23,604 bases of DNA from positions 1 through 23,604 of the forward strand of contig JANLYQ010000125.1 of NCBI GenBank assembly GCA_031365725.1, in the 5' to 3' direction. Shown here one piece after another: positions 15,661 to 23,021 of this stretch. The translations under genes and the position numbers were made by a program. This DNA is from JANLYQ01 sp031365725. Lineage in GTDB: Bacteria > Actinomycetota > Actinomycetes > JACCUZ01. The notes below the pieces were generated by a model. That model worked only from the letters and a program-made list of their open reading frames with translations. It was not told where the DNA came from and did no database searches. How positions within the stretch are numbered: the stretch's first letter is position 1; each line of letters opens with the position of its first letter.

Positions 15661-16527
15661 TCAGCCGAAGCGGCCGTGCACGTAGTCCCTGGTGCGGGGG
15701 TCCACCGGCGCTTCGAAGATCTGCGACGTGGGCCCCTGCTCGACGATGACGCCGGGCGCGTTGTGCTCGGCCAGGAAGAAGGCCGCGCGGCTCGAGACCC
15801 GGGCTGCTTGCTGCATGTTGTGCGTGACGATGACGATCGTCACCTCGTGTACGAGCTCAGCCATCGTCTCCTCGATCACCCGGGTCGAGGTGGGGTCGAG
15901 GGCAGAGGCAGGTTCGTCCATCAGCAGCACCCGCGGCCGCACGGCCAGCGACCGGGCGATGCACAACCGTTGCTGCTGCCCACCGGACAGCGCCCCGCCC
16001 GGCTGACGCAACCGGTCACGCACCTCCTTCCACAAGCCGGCCCGGGTGAGCGAGTCCTCGACGAGTGCGTCCTTGGTCTCCCGGCCCGCCTTGGTCCCGG
16101 TGAGGCGCAACCCCGCCACCACGTTGTCGTAGATGGACATGGCCGGGAACGGGTTCGGCTTCTGGAAGACCATGCCGATCTGGCGACGGGCATCGGTGAG
16201 CCGCTTGGTCTCGGAGTAGACGTCGTCGCCGTCGAGCAGCACCTCCCCCGCCATCGAGGCCGTCGGCACCATCTCGTGCATCCGGTTGAGGATGCGCAGG
16301 AAGGTCGACTTTCCGCAGCCGGACGGGCCGATCAGTGCAGTCACCTGGTTGGCCGGCATCAGCAAGCTGACCCGGTCGAGGACCTTGCGCTCACCGAACC
16401 ACGCCGACACGGCGCGGGCGTCGATCTCCCCCGCCGCCGCCGTCCCCGCGGCAGCGCCCCCGGTGCTCGGGCCGCGCTGCGGCACCATGCTGGTCGTCAG
16501 CTCGATCTCGTGGGTGTCCAAGGACAT
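15661..16527 (-). CDS. pstB: Phosphate-type ABC transporter ATP-binding protein PstB
   Basis: 288 residues from the chosen start. Walker A is GPSGCGKST (67-75), the Q-loop is VFQKPNPFP, the signature is LSGGQQQR (180-187), Walker B is LLMDEPASALD (about 201-211) and the H-loop is VTHN. NRMHEMVP and QKPNPFP are hallmarks of PstB, the ATPase of high-affinity phosphate import. The ATG at 16527 has GGAGG five bases upstream, whereas the first in-frame ATG (16590, three bases after the preceding stop) has none. Using that upstream start would add 21 Pro-rich residues. It is the last gene of the surface-protein run. No pstC or pstA accompanies it in the window. Confidence 0.9.
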   Translation of the reverse strand: MSLDTHEIELTTSMVPQRGPSTGGAAAGTAAAGEIDARAVSAWFGERKVLDRVSLLMPANQVTALIGPSGCGKSTFLRILNRMHEMVPTASMAGEVLLDGDDVYSETKRLTDARRQIGMVFQKPNPFPAMSIYDNVVAGLRLTGTKAGRETKDALVEDSLTRAGLWKEVRDRLRQPGGALSGGQQQRLCIARSLAVRPRVLLMDEPASALDPTSTRVIEETMAELVHEVTIVIVTHNMQQAARVSSRAAFFLAEHNAPGVIVEQGPTSQIFEAPVDPRTRDYVHGRFG

Positions 16528-16593
16528 CGGGGCCTCCGGGCGCAGGGTCGGCGGGTGGTCGGCGGGCTGAGCTGAGGGCTGGGCACTCATCGG

Positions 16594-17688
16594 TCAGAGC
16601 ACGTTCGGCAGGAGACGGACCAGGGTGTCGGCGGTGCCGATGCCCAAGGCGGCAAGGACGGGGACCCCCACGATCCAGGTCTGGGTGCGGCCCCAACGGT
16701 TGCGCGCCCAGGTGAGACCGAGGACGGCGACCATCAGCCCCTGCACCCACAGCAGGACGGCGAACCACGCGGTCGAGTCCCCGGCCATGATGGCTTCGCC
16801 TGGTTGCAGCGCGAGGGCCTGTCGCGGCGGTGTGGGCACGACAGCGGAGGTCAGCACCGCGTCGACATAGACCACCCCGGTCGGGGCGAAGGCGTCGCCG
16901 GCGGCTGTGCCGAGCACCAACCGGCCCTGGCCCTGGTCGCGCTTCGGCAGCGGGTCACCGGCACGGCGTACGCCGGTCACGGCATAGGTGTGCCGTCCCT
17001 GTCCGGTGGTCAAGGTGATGCGGTCGCCCCGCTTGAGGGTGTCGATGCGGCCGAACACTCCGCCGTAGGACCACGCCCGTCCGTAGACCAAGGACCAGCC
17101 CTCTTGGCCAGGGAGGACCGAGTTGCGCTCGTGGCCAGGGCCCTTCTGGGTGACCTTCGGGGTAGTGCCCTCCAGGACGACGGTGTTGCGCAAACCGATC
17201 GCACCGATCGACATGACCGCCACGGGTGAGCCGAGGGGCCACAGCACGGGGACGGGCGCAGCTGGCGCGGCCTGCTGCTTGGCTCCGGCACCAGAGGTCT
17301 GGATCTTCGGCTGCGGCGTGAACGACTGCCCGACGGGTGCGGTGGCGCGGGCGAGGTTGTAGCGGAAGTCGGCGAGGGCCAGCTGCTGGGCCCTCGCGAA
17401 CGACGCGTCACCGATGAGCAGCACCTGCAGGCAGAAACCCAGCAGGAGCAACGAGATCACCCCGAGCGCCGTCGCGGGGACGTACCACGGGGACGACGTC
17501 GGCAGCGGCCGACGCTCGACCCTGGTCGCCTGGGCCCGGCGGCGCCCGACCCGGGAGATCCGGCGGCCCCTGGCCGGCTCCGGAGCCAGCGGCGGTCGCT
17601 GCTCGTCCGTGACGTCCACCTCCACCCCATGGGCGGTTCGGCTGGCGCCAGGGGAGACCTCGAGGTCGGCGCCCGGGGTCAATATCAT
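16594..17688 (-). CDS. Membrane-anchored sortase-fold protein lacking catalytic residues
   Basis: 364 residues: basic cytoplasmic N-terminus (about 1-66), TM about 70-92, an extracellular domain (about 150-283), then two more TM segments (about 307-327 and 337-355). The domain follows sortase order: SIGAIGLRNTVVLEGTT, QKGPGHERNSVLPGQEG, YGRAWSYGGVFGRIDTLKRGD, TTGQGRHTYAVTGV, GRLVLGTAAG. Where sortases have the catalytic His (AGHR-type motif) this protein has Arg204 in YGRA. Where they have Cys (TLxTC) it has Ala262 in VLGTA, and the catalytic Arg is not visible near GVVYVDAVL. It is therefore probably non-catalytic. The ATG overlaps the preceding stop in ATGA form with AGGAG five bases upstream; pstB follows. 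Confidence 0.8.
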   Translation of the reverse strand: MILTPGADLEVSPGASRTAHGVEVDVTDEQRPPLAPEPARGRRISRVGRRRAQATRVERRPLPTSSPWYVPATALGVISLLLLGFCLQVLLIGDASFARAQQLALADFRYNLARATAPVGQSFTPQPKIQTSGAGAKQQAAPAAPVPVLWPLGSPVAVMSIGAIGLRNTVVLEGTTPKVTQKGPGHERNSVLPGQEGWSLVYGRAWSYGGVFGRIDTLKRGDRITLTTGQGRHTYAVTGVRRAGDPLPKRDQGQGRLVLGTAAGDAFAPTGVVYVDAVLTSAVVPTPPRQALALQPGEAIMAGDSTAWFAVLLWVQGLMVAVLGLTWARNRWGRTQTWIVGVPVLAALGIGTADTLVRLLPNVL

Positions 17689-18569
17689 CGGTGCTCCTCA
17701 AGAGCCGGGTCGGTGCGGGTACGACGCCAGGCGCTCAGCAGCAACACGGCTGCCACGACGAGCGCAAGTCCACCGAGGATCAGGTACTTACGCAGCGCTG
17801 GGTCGCTGCTGCGCTCCTTCTGGTCAGCGACGACCGTGGTGGCCGAGGGCGTCGGGGTAGCCCCGGCGACCGACGGTCCGGTTGACGAAGAAGCACCACC
17901 TGGTGAGCCCGACCCGTCGGGTGAGCTGATGGCAGTGGACCCGGCAGCCCCCGACGCCGATGCCGGGGGCGATGCAGGGGAGCTCACCGTGGGCGAGACC
18001 TTCCCCGAGCTGGAAGCCGTCGGCGACGCCGAGCCGCCGCCTTTCGCGAGGAAGCCCGTCCACCTGGTCGGCGACGAGAAGGTCACGTCGCCGGTCCAGG
18101 TCTGGAAGATCTTCTGCCCCAGGTTGTCCTGGCAGCGCAGCTCGAGCTCGTAGGTGCCGGGCACCAGACGCAGGTGATAGGCGTCCGCCAGCTGCTGCCA
18201 GCTGCCGTTGGAGCGCACCGTCAGTGGCCCGGGCAGCCCCGCGCTAGCTGTGGCGTACAACGGCTGGCCGACCCACTTCTGACCCTCGACCTTGTCCGCC
18301 GTGCTGGTGCCGTGGACCGCGATGATCCGCGTAACGTGCCTGGTCGCCGCTGGGTCGCACGGGGTCGGAGCGGTGAGCTGCGCCGCGTCGAACTGCCCGC
18401 CCCCAGCCCTGTCCTTGGCGTTGGCATTGGCGATCGAGGTGAGGTGACCGCTGCCTGCGGCTGCCGCGGTGGCGTGAGCAGCGGTCCCCCCGGCGGTGGG
18501 AGACAGGGCGGCAACGAGCACCGCCCCACCTCCCACCATCAGTCGAAGCCGTCTGCCTTTCCGCGCCAC
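17685..18569 (-). CDS. Secreted, C-terminally membrane-anchored protein with shared two-Cys domain
   Basis: 294 residues from a GTG start. Signal peptide (basic ARKGRRLRL, hydrophobic about 11-25). Residues about 42-173 are the two-cysteine module also found in the proteins at 18571 and 21286: Cys71, Cys146 and the block GLPGPLTVRSNGSWQQLADA (111-130), ending VTFSSPTRWTGF. A Ser/Pro/Gly-rich stalk (about 176-258) leads to a TM segment (262-280) and a basic tail WRRTR, a stop-transfer anchor. There is no LPXTG motif. It starts one base after the upstream gene's stop and overlaps the sortase-like gene by four bases, so these three are probably coupled. Confidence 0.8.
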   Translation of the reverse strand: MARKGRRLRLMVGGGAVLVAALSPTAGGTAAHATAAAAGSGHLTSIANANAKDRAGGGQFDAAQLTAPTPCDPAATRHVTRIIAVHGTSTADKVEGQKWVGQPLYATASAGLPGPLTVRSNGSWQQLADAYHLRLVPGTYELELRCQDNLGQKIFQTWTGDVTFSSPTRWTGFLAKGGGSASPTASSSGKVSPTVSSPASPPASASGAAGSTAISSPDGSGSPGGASSSTGPSVAGATPTPSATTVVADQKERSSDPALRKYLILGGLALVVAAVLLLSAWRRTRTDPALEEHR

Positions 18570-18570
18570 G

Positions 18571-19866
18571 TCAGACCGCTGCGATGAGCAGACCGTCGAC
18601 CTGCACCGGCTTGCCGGCAGTGAGCACCTTGAGGGTGATCGTGCCGGACTTGCTCAGGCGCGGAAGGGCGACCAGCACCTTGGTCGCCGGCTTCTTGGCC
18701 GAGAGGTCGACCGTCTTGACCAGCTTGCCGTTGTAGAGCACGCCCACCTTGCCGAAGCCCTTCCCCTTGCTGACCACGAGCGCGACGCGTCCGGCACGCG
18801 CACCGCTGCGGGTCAGCGTGGCGCCCTTGGCCTTGGCCGTGCGAGCGGTGCCGGCGTAGAACGCCTTGCCCTTGGTCTTGGCCCAGGCGCCCTTGGCGAG
18901 CAGCGCGCGGTCGTCGAGCGGGCGGGCACTGCACTTGTCCGCGCTCCAGGCCGAGGTGTTGCCTGCCGCGTCCCGTGCCCGGACCGAGAGGCACGTCTCC
19001 ATCCCGGCCGCCAAGGGCAGGGCGAGCGCGACGCTCTTGGTCTTCTGCAGCGACGTGGGGTAAGAGAAGGCACCGAACGGCTTGTTCCACATGCCCGAGC
19101 GCAGCCGGACGTCGTAGGACAACACACCCACAGCGTCGGTCGCGGCCCAGATGGCGGCCGCCGAGGTGGTCAGGGTCGCGCTGCCCAGCCGGACGATGCG
19201 GGCGACCGGTGCCGTGGTGTCACCCGGGACCACGACCGGAGGTGTGGTCGGCGCGGTCGTCGTCGGTGCCGGCGTCGTCGGCACGGGCGTCGGCGTCGGG
19301 GTGGGGGTCGCGGTAGGGGTCGGGGTCGGTGTCGGGGTCGGCGTCGTGGCCAGGCCGACGAAGCCCGTCCAGGCACTAGGCGTGCTGAACACCACGCCGC
19401 CGGACCACTCCTCGTAGGTCACCGTGTTGAGGTTGTTCTGGCAGCGCAGCGTGAACGAGTAGGTGCCAGGCAGCAATGGCAGGCCGAAGGCGTCGGCGAT
19501 CTGCTGCCAGCTGCCGTTGGAGGTGTAGTCGGTGATCGGGCCGGGCAGGCCCACCCCGATGGGGGAGTAGAGGAGCTTGCCCTGCCAAGGGTCGGCAGCC
19601 GCCTGGTCAGCCGGGTTGGTGGTCACGACCGAGGTGATGATCACAGTGTGCCGGGTTGCTGCGGCGTTGCACGGCGCAGGGGCGGTCACCGCGACGCTGT
19701 CGAAGTTGGTGCCCGACGGGGACGTGACAAGGTTGCCGTTCGTCACCTTGGCAAGGGCGCCGGCGTCGAAGGCCGAGGCGCTGTTCCCCCCGACGAACAA
19801 CACGACCCCGGCCATCACGGCGGAGGCCGTAACGGCCGAGAGTGCACGTACCGAAGGCCTGGTCAC
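18571..19866 (-). CDS. Secreted protein with shared two-Cys domain and C-terminal surface module
   Basis: 431 residues from the GTG at 19866, preferred because AAAGGGA lies seven bases upstream and a clean signal peptide follows (cleavage near SASA, 29-32). An in-frame start 38 codons earlier gives an implausible N-terminus. Residues about 38-169 are the two-cysteine module (Cys66, Cys142; GLPGPITDYTSNGSWQQIADA). A Thr-Pro repeat linker (about 174-212) follows. Then comes an FN3-like region (SYDVRLRSG, LSVRARDAAGNTSAWSADKC), and a C-terminal lectin-like or jelly-roll-type domain (LLAKGAWAKTKGKAFYAGTARTAKAKGATLT) seen in many actinobacterial secreted proteins. There is no membrane anchor. Function is unknown. 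Confidence 0.82.
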   Translation of the reverse strand: MTRPSVRALSAVTASAVMAGVVLFVGGNSASAFDAGALAKVTNGNLVTSPSGTNFDSVAVTAPAPCNAAATRHTVIITSVVTTNPADQAAADPWQGKLLYSPIGVGLPGPITDYTSNGSWQQIADAFGLPLLPGTYSFTLRCQNNLNTVTYEEWSGGVVFSTPSAWTGFVGLATTPTPTPTPTPTATPTPTPTPVPTTPAPTTTAPTTPPVVVPGDTTAPVARIVRLGSATLTTSAAAIWAATDAVGVLSYDVRLRSGMWNKPFGAFSYPTSLQKTKSVALALPLAAGMETCLSVRARDAAGNTSAWSADKCSARPLDDRALLAKGAWAKTKGKAFYAGTARTAKAKGATLTRSGARAGRVALVVSKGKGFGKVGVLYNGKLVKTVDLSAKKPATKVLVALPRLSKSGTITLKVLTAGKPVQVDGLLIAAV

Positions 19867-20019
19867 GTCGCAGTCCCTTTCTGTGCGCGCACGGCAAGCG
19901 GCGCGGCGGTAGGCGGTGGGGCCGGGAAGTCCCGACGGACGCAACGTTGTCGGAGCGAGACAGCCGCGTGACGTCAGCAAGATGAACGGCCGACGAACGA
20001 CACCGGCCGGTTCCTGCGG

Positions 20020-21153
20020 TTAGCGACCGACGGTGGCGGGAGCTCGACGCGGAGTGGCGTGCCGGGACCGGAGGGCACCGGCACCGCCAGCCGGACGGCG
20101 CCGTCGCCACCGGATGACGACGTAGGTGCCGGCGGCGAGCAGCAACAGCAGGAGAAGCACGAGTGTCCAGCTGAAGAACCAGATCCGCAGCGACTGCCGG
20201 GCCGGCTTGATGGACGGGACGGCGGCGGCGATGGCCGCGGTCGGCTCGGCGACGACGGTGACGTCGAGCACCCCCAGCCCCCGGACGCCAGGCACAGTGG
20301 TGTGCAGCGTGACCCCGTTTCCGGGCAGCAGCTCGGCAATCTTCCGGGCGGTGGCCTCGTGCCGCCCCAGGCCGAACGGGCCAGCGACCTGGACCGAAGG
20401 CCTGAAACCCATCCGGATGTTGCCACCGTTGGTGAGGGTGTAGGCCACGGTCACCGAGCCGGCCTGCCAGGGGAATGATCCGGCGTGGTAGGTCGCGGAG
20501 ATCATCGTGACCGCGAGGTCCGGCTGGAGGGTGCCGCCGACCTGGATGTAGACGCGGCTGGCCACCCGCTGCTGGAGCTTGATGTTCTCGCCCTTGGGGT
20601 TCTTGCCGATCGTGTCCAGGGAGGCGATCAGGCCGCCTGCGTGGTCACCCGGGGTCGCGTTGGCGGGCACGGTGATCGCCACGGGCAGGATGACCCGGCC
20701 GGGAGTGCCGTCGCTGCGCCGGCCGGGCACCTTGATGGTGCGGACGCCATGAGTCCCCCCGATGGTCACCCAGGAGCCGACCCCGGTGGGGTGGTCGTCC
20801 GCCGGTCGGAGGGCGTACCCACCGCTGCTCGCGTTGATCGCGTCCGCGGCATAGACGTTCAGCGGCAGCGGCCGGTTGCTGTAGTTGACGACGGCGACAT
20901 GGTCCTGCGCCACCGCTCCTGGAGTCAGGCCGAAGGAGTAGAGCGCGCGCACATCGAGGTCGGTCGCCGTAGAGGGCACGATGCCGAAGCCGACTCGTCG
21001 TGGCGTCGCCGCTGAGGCCGGCGCTGCGGTCGAAGTCCACAGCAGCGAGGTCGAGACGAGACCGAGCACTACCAGGACGGCGTATCGCCACACGCGGCCG
21101 CGCTCGCTCCCCGACGTCATCGGGATGCGAGCGCGTGGGGGCGAGAGGGCCAT
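20020..21153 (-). CDS. DUF916 / WxL-interacting-type membrane-anchored surface protein
   Basis: 377 residues. Signal peptide (hydrophobic about 24-44, cleavage near ASA 46-48). Residues about 53-205 match DUF916, the peptidoglycan-binding part of WxL-interacting proteins: FGIVPSTATD, YSFGLTPGAVAQDHVAVVNYS, LNVYAADA, VGSWVTI, VPANATPGDHAGGLIAS. A second Ig-like domain (about 210-310) matches the host-binding half of such proteins in position. The C-terminus has a TM (324-346) followed by RWRRRR, the usual stop-transfer anchor. GGAG lies eight bases before the ATG. In Firmicutes these proteins hold WxL proteins at the cell wall. Here it follows a gene whose product ends in a WxL-like domain, with a perfect 17-bp hairpin between them. 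Confidence 0.85.
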   Translation of the reverse strand: MALSPPRARIPMTSGSERGRVWRYAVLVVLGLVSTSLLWTSTAAPASAATPRRVGFGIVPSTATDLDVRALYSFGLTPGAVAQDHVAVVNYSNRPLPLNVYAADAINASSGGYALRPADDHPTGVGSWVTIGGTHGVRTIKVPGRRSDGTPGRVILPVAITVPANATPGDHAGGLIASLDTIGKNPKGENIKLQQRVASRVYIQVGGTLQPDLAVTMISATYHAGSFPWQAGSVTVAYTLTNGGNIRMGFRPSVQVAGPFGLGRHEATARKIAELLPGNGVTLHTTVPGVRGLGVLDVTVVAEPTAAIAAAVPSIKPARQSLRIWFFSWTLVLLLLLLLAAGTYVVIRWRRRRPAGGAGALRSRHATPRRAPATVGR

Positions 21154-21196
21154 CAGGGGTGCTCCGTGGTCGAGGTAGGTGGATCGTGGTGCCCGG

Positions 21197-21234
21197 CCGC
21201 TGCGCTGCCCACGGTGACGTGGGCAGCGCAGCGG
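21197..21234 (-). terminator. Perfect 17-bp hairpin between two surface-protein genes
   Basis: The arms 21197-21213 and 21218-21234 are perfectly complementary with a 4-nt loop. The hairpin lies between the stop of the 539-aa protein (21286) and the start of the DUF916 protein (21153). No T-tract follows. It could be a partial terminator or an mRNA-stabilising element that gives the upstream gene higher expression. Confidence 0.75.
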
Positions 21235-21285
21235 TCAGTCGAGCGGTGGGTCAGGACCTCGTCGAGGTTCAGGCGGTGAGCATGA

Positions 21286-22905
21286 CTACGCGATGGTGAA
21301 GACCACCGTCGCGGTGTAGAGCCCCGGTGCCGTCGAGGTCGGCACGCCCGCGAGCACGAAGTTCGCGGTGATGTCGACCGTGCCGGTGCCCTTGCCAGCA
21401 ACCGTGCTGGCAAAGGTGGCCGGGCCGGCGACGTAGGTCGGGCTGTTGGCGGGGATGTCGGTGAAGGTCACATCGCCCGCCTGGATCGCGTTGCCAGCGG
21501 TGTAGGAACCGGTCACAGCCGTGAACCCGGAGTACTTGGCCGGGATCGTGTTGGCCGGGTTGGCTCCGATGAAGTCCGCCCGGGTGAGGGCAGCGGTCCA
21601 GCCGGGGTTGCCGGCGCGGGTGTCGGTGATGGTCACCTTGTTGAAGGCCGCCGAGGCTCCGAACGTCGTGCCGTTGGCCGACAGCGTCAGGTTGCCGAGG
21701 TTCAGCGGCGCGGCGGGGGTGTAGGGGGTGAAGATGGTCAGGTTGCCGGTGGGCACGGTGACCACGATGGTCTGCTCGTCCGGGGTGAACTGGGGAGCAG
21801 AGTAGGACGCCGTCACGGCGGCCGACGTCGACGGGGAGAACAGACCCGCGTTGGCCGGGACGAAGTCGACGGTGAAGCTGTGCCCAGGGCCGCTGAACGA
21901 CGAGGCCGTGTAGGTGCAGACGCCGGTGCCGCTGAGCGCAGAGGTGCCGAGGACGGTCGCGCCGTCCTTGAACGTGCAGGAGCCGACGGGGATGACGGCG
22001 GCGTTGCTGGTGTTGGTCACGGTGCCGGTCGCGGTGACGCTCTGGAAGGCAGCACCCGAGGTCGGGCTGACAGCCAGCGCGGTGGACGTGCCCGCGGCGG
22101 GAGCAGGCGTGACCACGAACGCGGTGGCCACGGTGCCGGTGGAGGTGGCGAACACAGCGTCGCCGGCGTAGACGGCGCTGATGGTGTAGGTGCCGGCCGC
22201 GAGCGGGCCGGTGAAGGTGGCAACACCCGAGGCGTTGACCGGAGCGGAGCCGATGACGGTGGCACCGTTCTTGAAGTCGACGTTGCCGGTGGGTGCGGCG
22301 GGGTTGGTCTCAGTGACGGTGGCCGTCAGCGTGACGTTCGAGCCGGCGGTGACCGGCTGCGGGGTGGCGGTGACCGTGGTCGTGGTGGGGACCAGGGGTG
22401 CCGCGGGGACGGACCACAGGAGCGGGGTGGAGAAGTTCACGACCCCGGTCCACTGCTCGAAGATCGAGGTGCCGAGGTTGTTCTGGCACTGCAGCGTCAG
22501 GTTGTACGTACCTGCCACCAGCGGCAGGCCGAACGCGTCAGCGATCTGCTGCCAGCTGCCGTTTGAGGGGAAGTCGGTGATCGGGCCGGGCAGGCCGACC
22601 GCGATCGGGGAGTACAGCAGCTTGCCGGCCCAGGGGTCGACCGAGGCCTGCTGTGCCGGGTTGGTGGCCACGACCGAGGTGACGATCGTCGTGTGCCGGG
22701 TCGCTGCGGCGTCGCACGCCGCGGGGGCCGTCACCTTGACCGAGTCGAAGTTGGTGCCGGTCGACAGGCCCGAGTTGCCGTTGGCGACCTTGGCGAGCGG
22801 GCCGGCAGCGAACGCTGATGCACCCGATGCCCCGCCGATGAGCAGGGCGCCGGTCACGGCCGTGACGGCTGTCGCCGCGAGGCCGCGCTGGAGGATGGAA
22901 CGCAT
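21286..22905 (-). CDS. Secreted protein: shared two-Cys domain, Ig-like repeats, WxL-like C-terminus
   Basis: 539 residues. Signal peptide (MRSILQRG, hydrophobic 9-27, cleavage near ASA 29-31). The two-cysteine module occupies about 37-165 (Cys64, Cys140; GLPGPITDFPSNGSWQQIADA). Two bacterial Ig-like repeats follow: about 175-266 (VTLTATV, GNVDFKNGATVIG, YAGDAVF), and about 272-369, the latter with Cys310 and Cys330. The last 165 residues resemble a WxL-type domain: a beta-rich start (VVTVPTGNLTIFTPYTPAAPLNLGNLTLS) and a GWTAAL tryptophan motif (Trp436), ending in GLYTATVVFTIA. AAAGG precedes the ATG. It has no membrane anchor and is probably held by the DUF916 protein encoded next. Confidence 0.82.
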   Translation of the reverse strand: MRSILQRGLAATAVTAVTGALLIGGASGASAFAAGPLAKVANGNSGLSTGTNFDSVKVTAPAACDAAATRHTTIVTSVVATNPAQQASVDPWAGKLLYSPIAVGLPGPITDFPSNGSWQQIADAFGLPLVAGTYNLTLQCQNNLGTSIFEQWTGVVNFSTPLLWSVPAAPLVPTTTTVTATPQPVTAGSNVTLTATVTETNPAAPTGNVDFKNGATVIGSAPVNASGVATFTGPLAAGTYTISAVYAGDAVFATSTGTVATAFVVTPAPAAGTSTALAVSPTSGAAFQSVTATGTVTNTSNAAVIPVGSCTFKDGATVLGTSALSGTGVCTYTASSFSGPGHSFTVDFVPANAGLFSPSTSAAVTASYSAPQFTPDEQTIVVTVPTGNLTIFTPYTPAAPLNLGNLTLSANGTTFGASAAFNKVTITDTRAGNPGWTAALTRADFIGANPANTIPAKYSGFTAVTGSYTAGNAIQAGDVTFTDIPANSPTYVAGPATFASTVAGKGTGTVDITANFVLAGVPTSTAPGLYTATVVFTIA

Positions 22906-22944
22906 GATCTACCTTTCTTGATGCTCTGGAGGGAGTGGTGCAGG

Positions 22945-22988
22945 CCCTGCGGGAGGCGCCGGGAGGGGGACGCACGCCTCCCGCAGGG
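22945..22988 (-). terminator. Perfect 14-bp hairpin upstream of the 539-aa protein gene
   Basis: CCCTGCGGGAGGCG (22945-22958) and CGCCTCCCGCAGGG (22975-22988) pair perfectly around a 16-nt loop. It lies between the stop of the binding-protein gene (23022) and the next start codon (22905), and suggests transcription termination or transcript processing at this junction. Confidence 0.7.
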
Positions 22989-22998
22989 ACAATCAGGT

Positions 22999-23015
22999 GC
23001 CGGGCGTCGCCCGGC
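22999..23015 (-). terminator. Short hairpin directly after the binding-protein stop codon
   Basis: GCCGGGC and GCCCGGC pair over 7 bp with a 3-nt loop, seven bases after the stop codon on the minus strand. Together with the larger hairpin at 22945-22988 it forms a tandem pair. Confidence 0.5.
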
Positions 23016-23021
23016 GGGTGC

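Noticed and set aside
17685..19866. LPXTG sortase substrates for the neighbouring sortase-like protein
   Set aside because: No LPXTG-type motif was found. One protein ends in a plain TM anchor and the other has no anchor.
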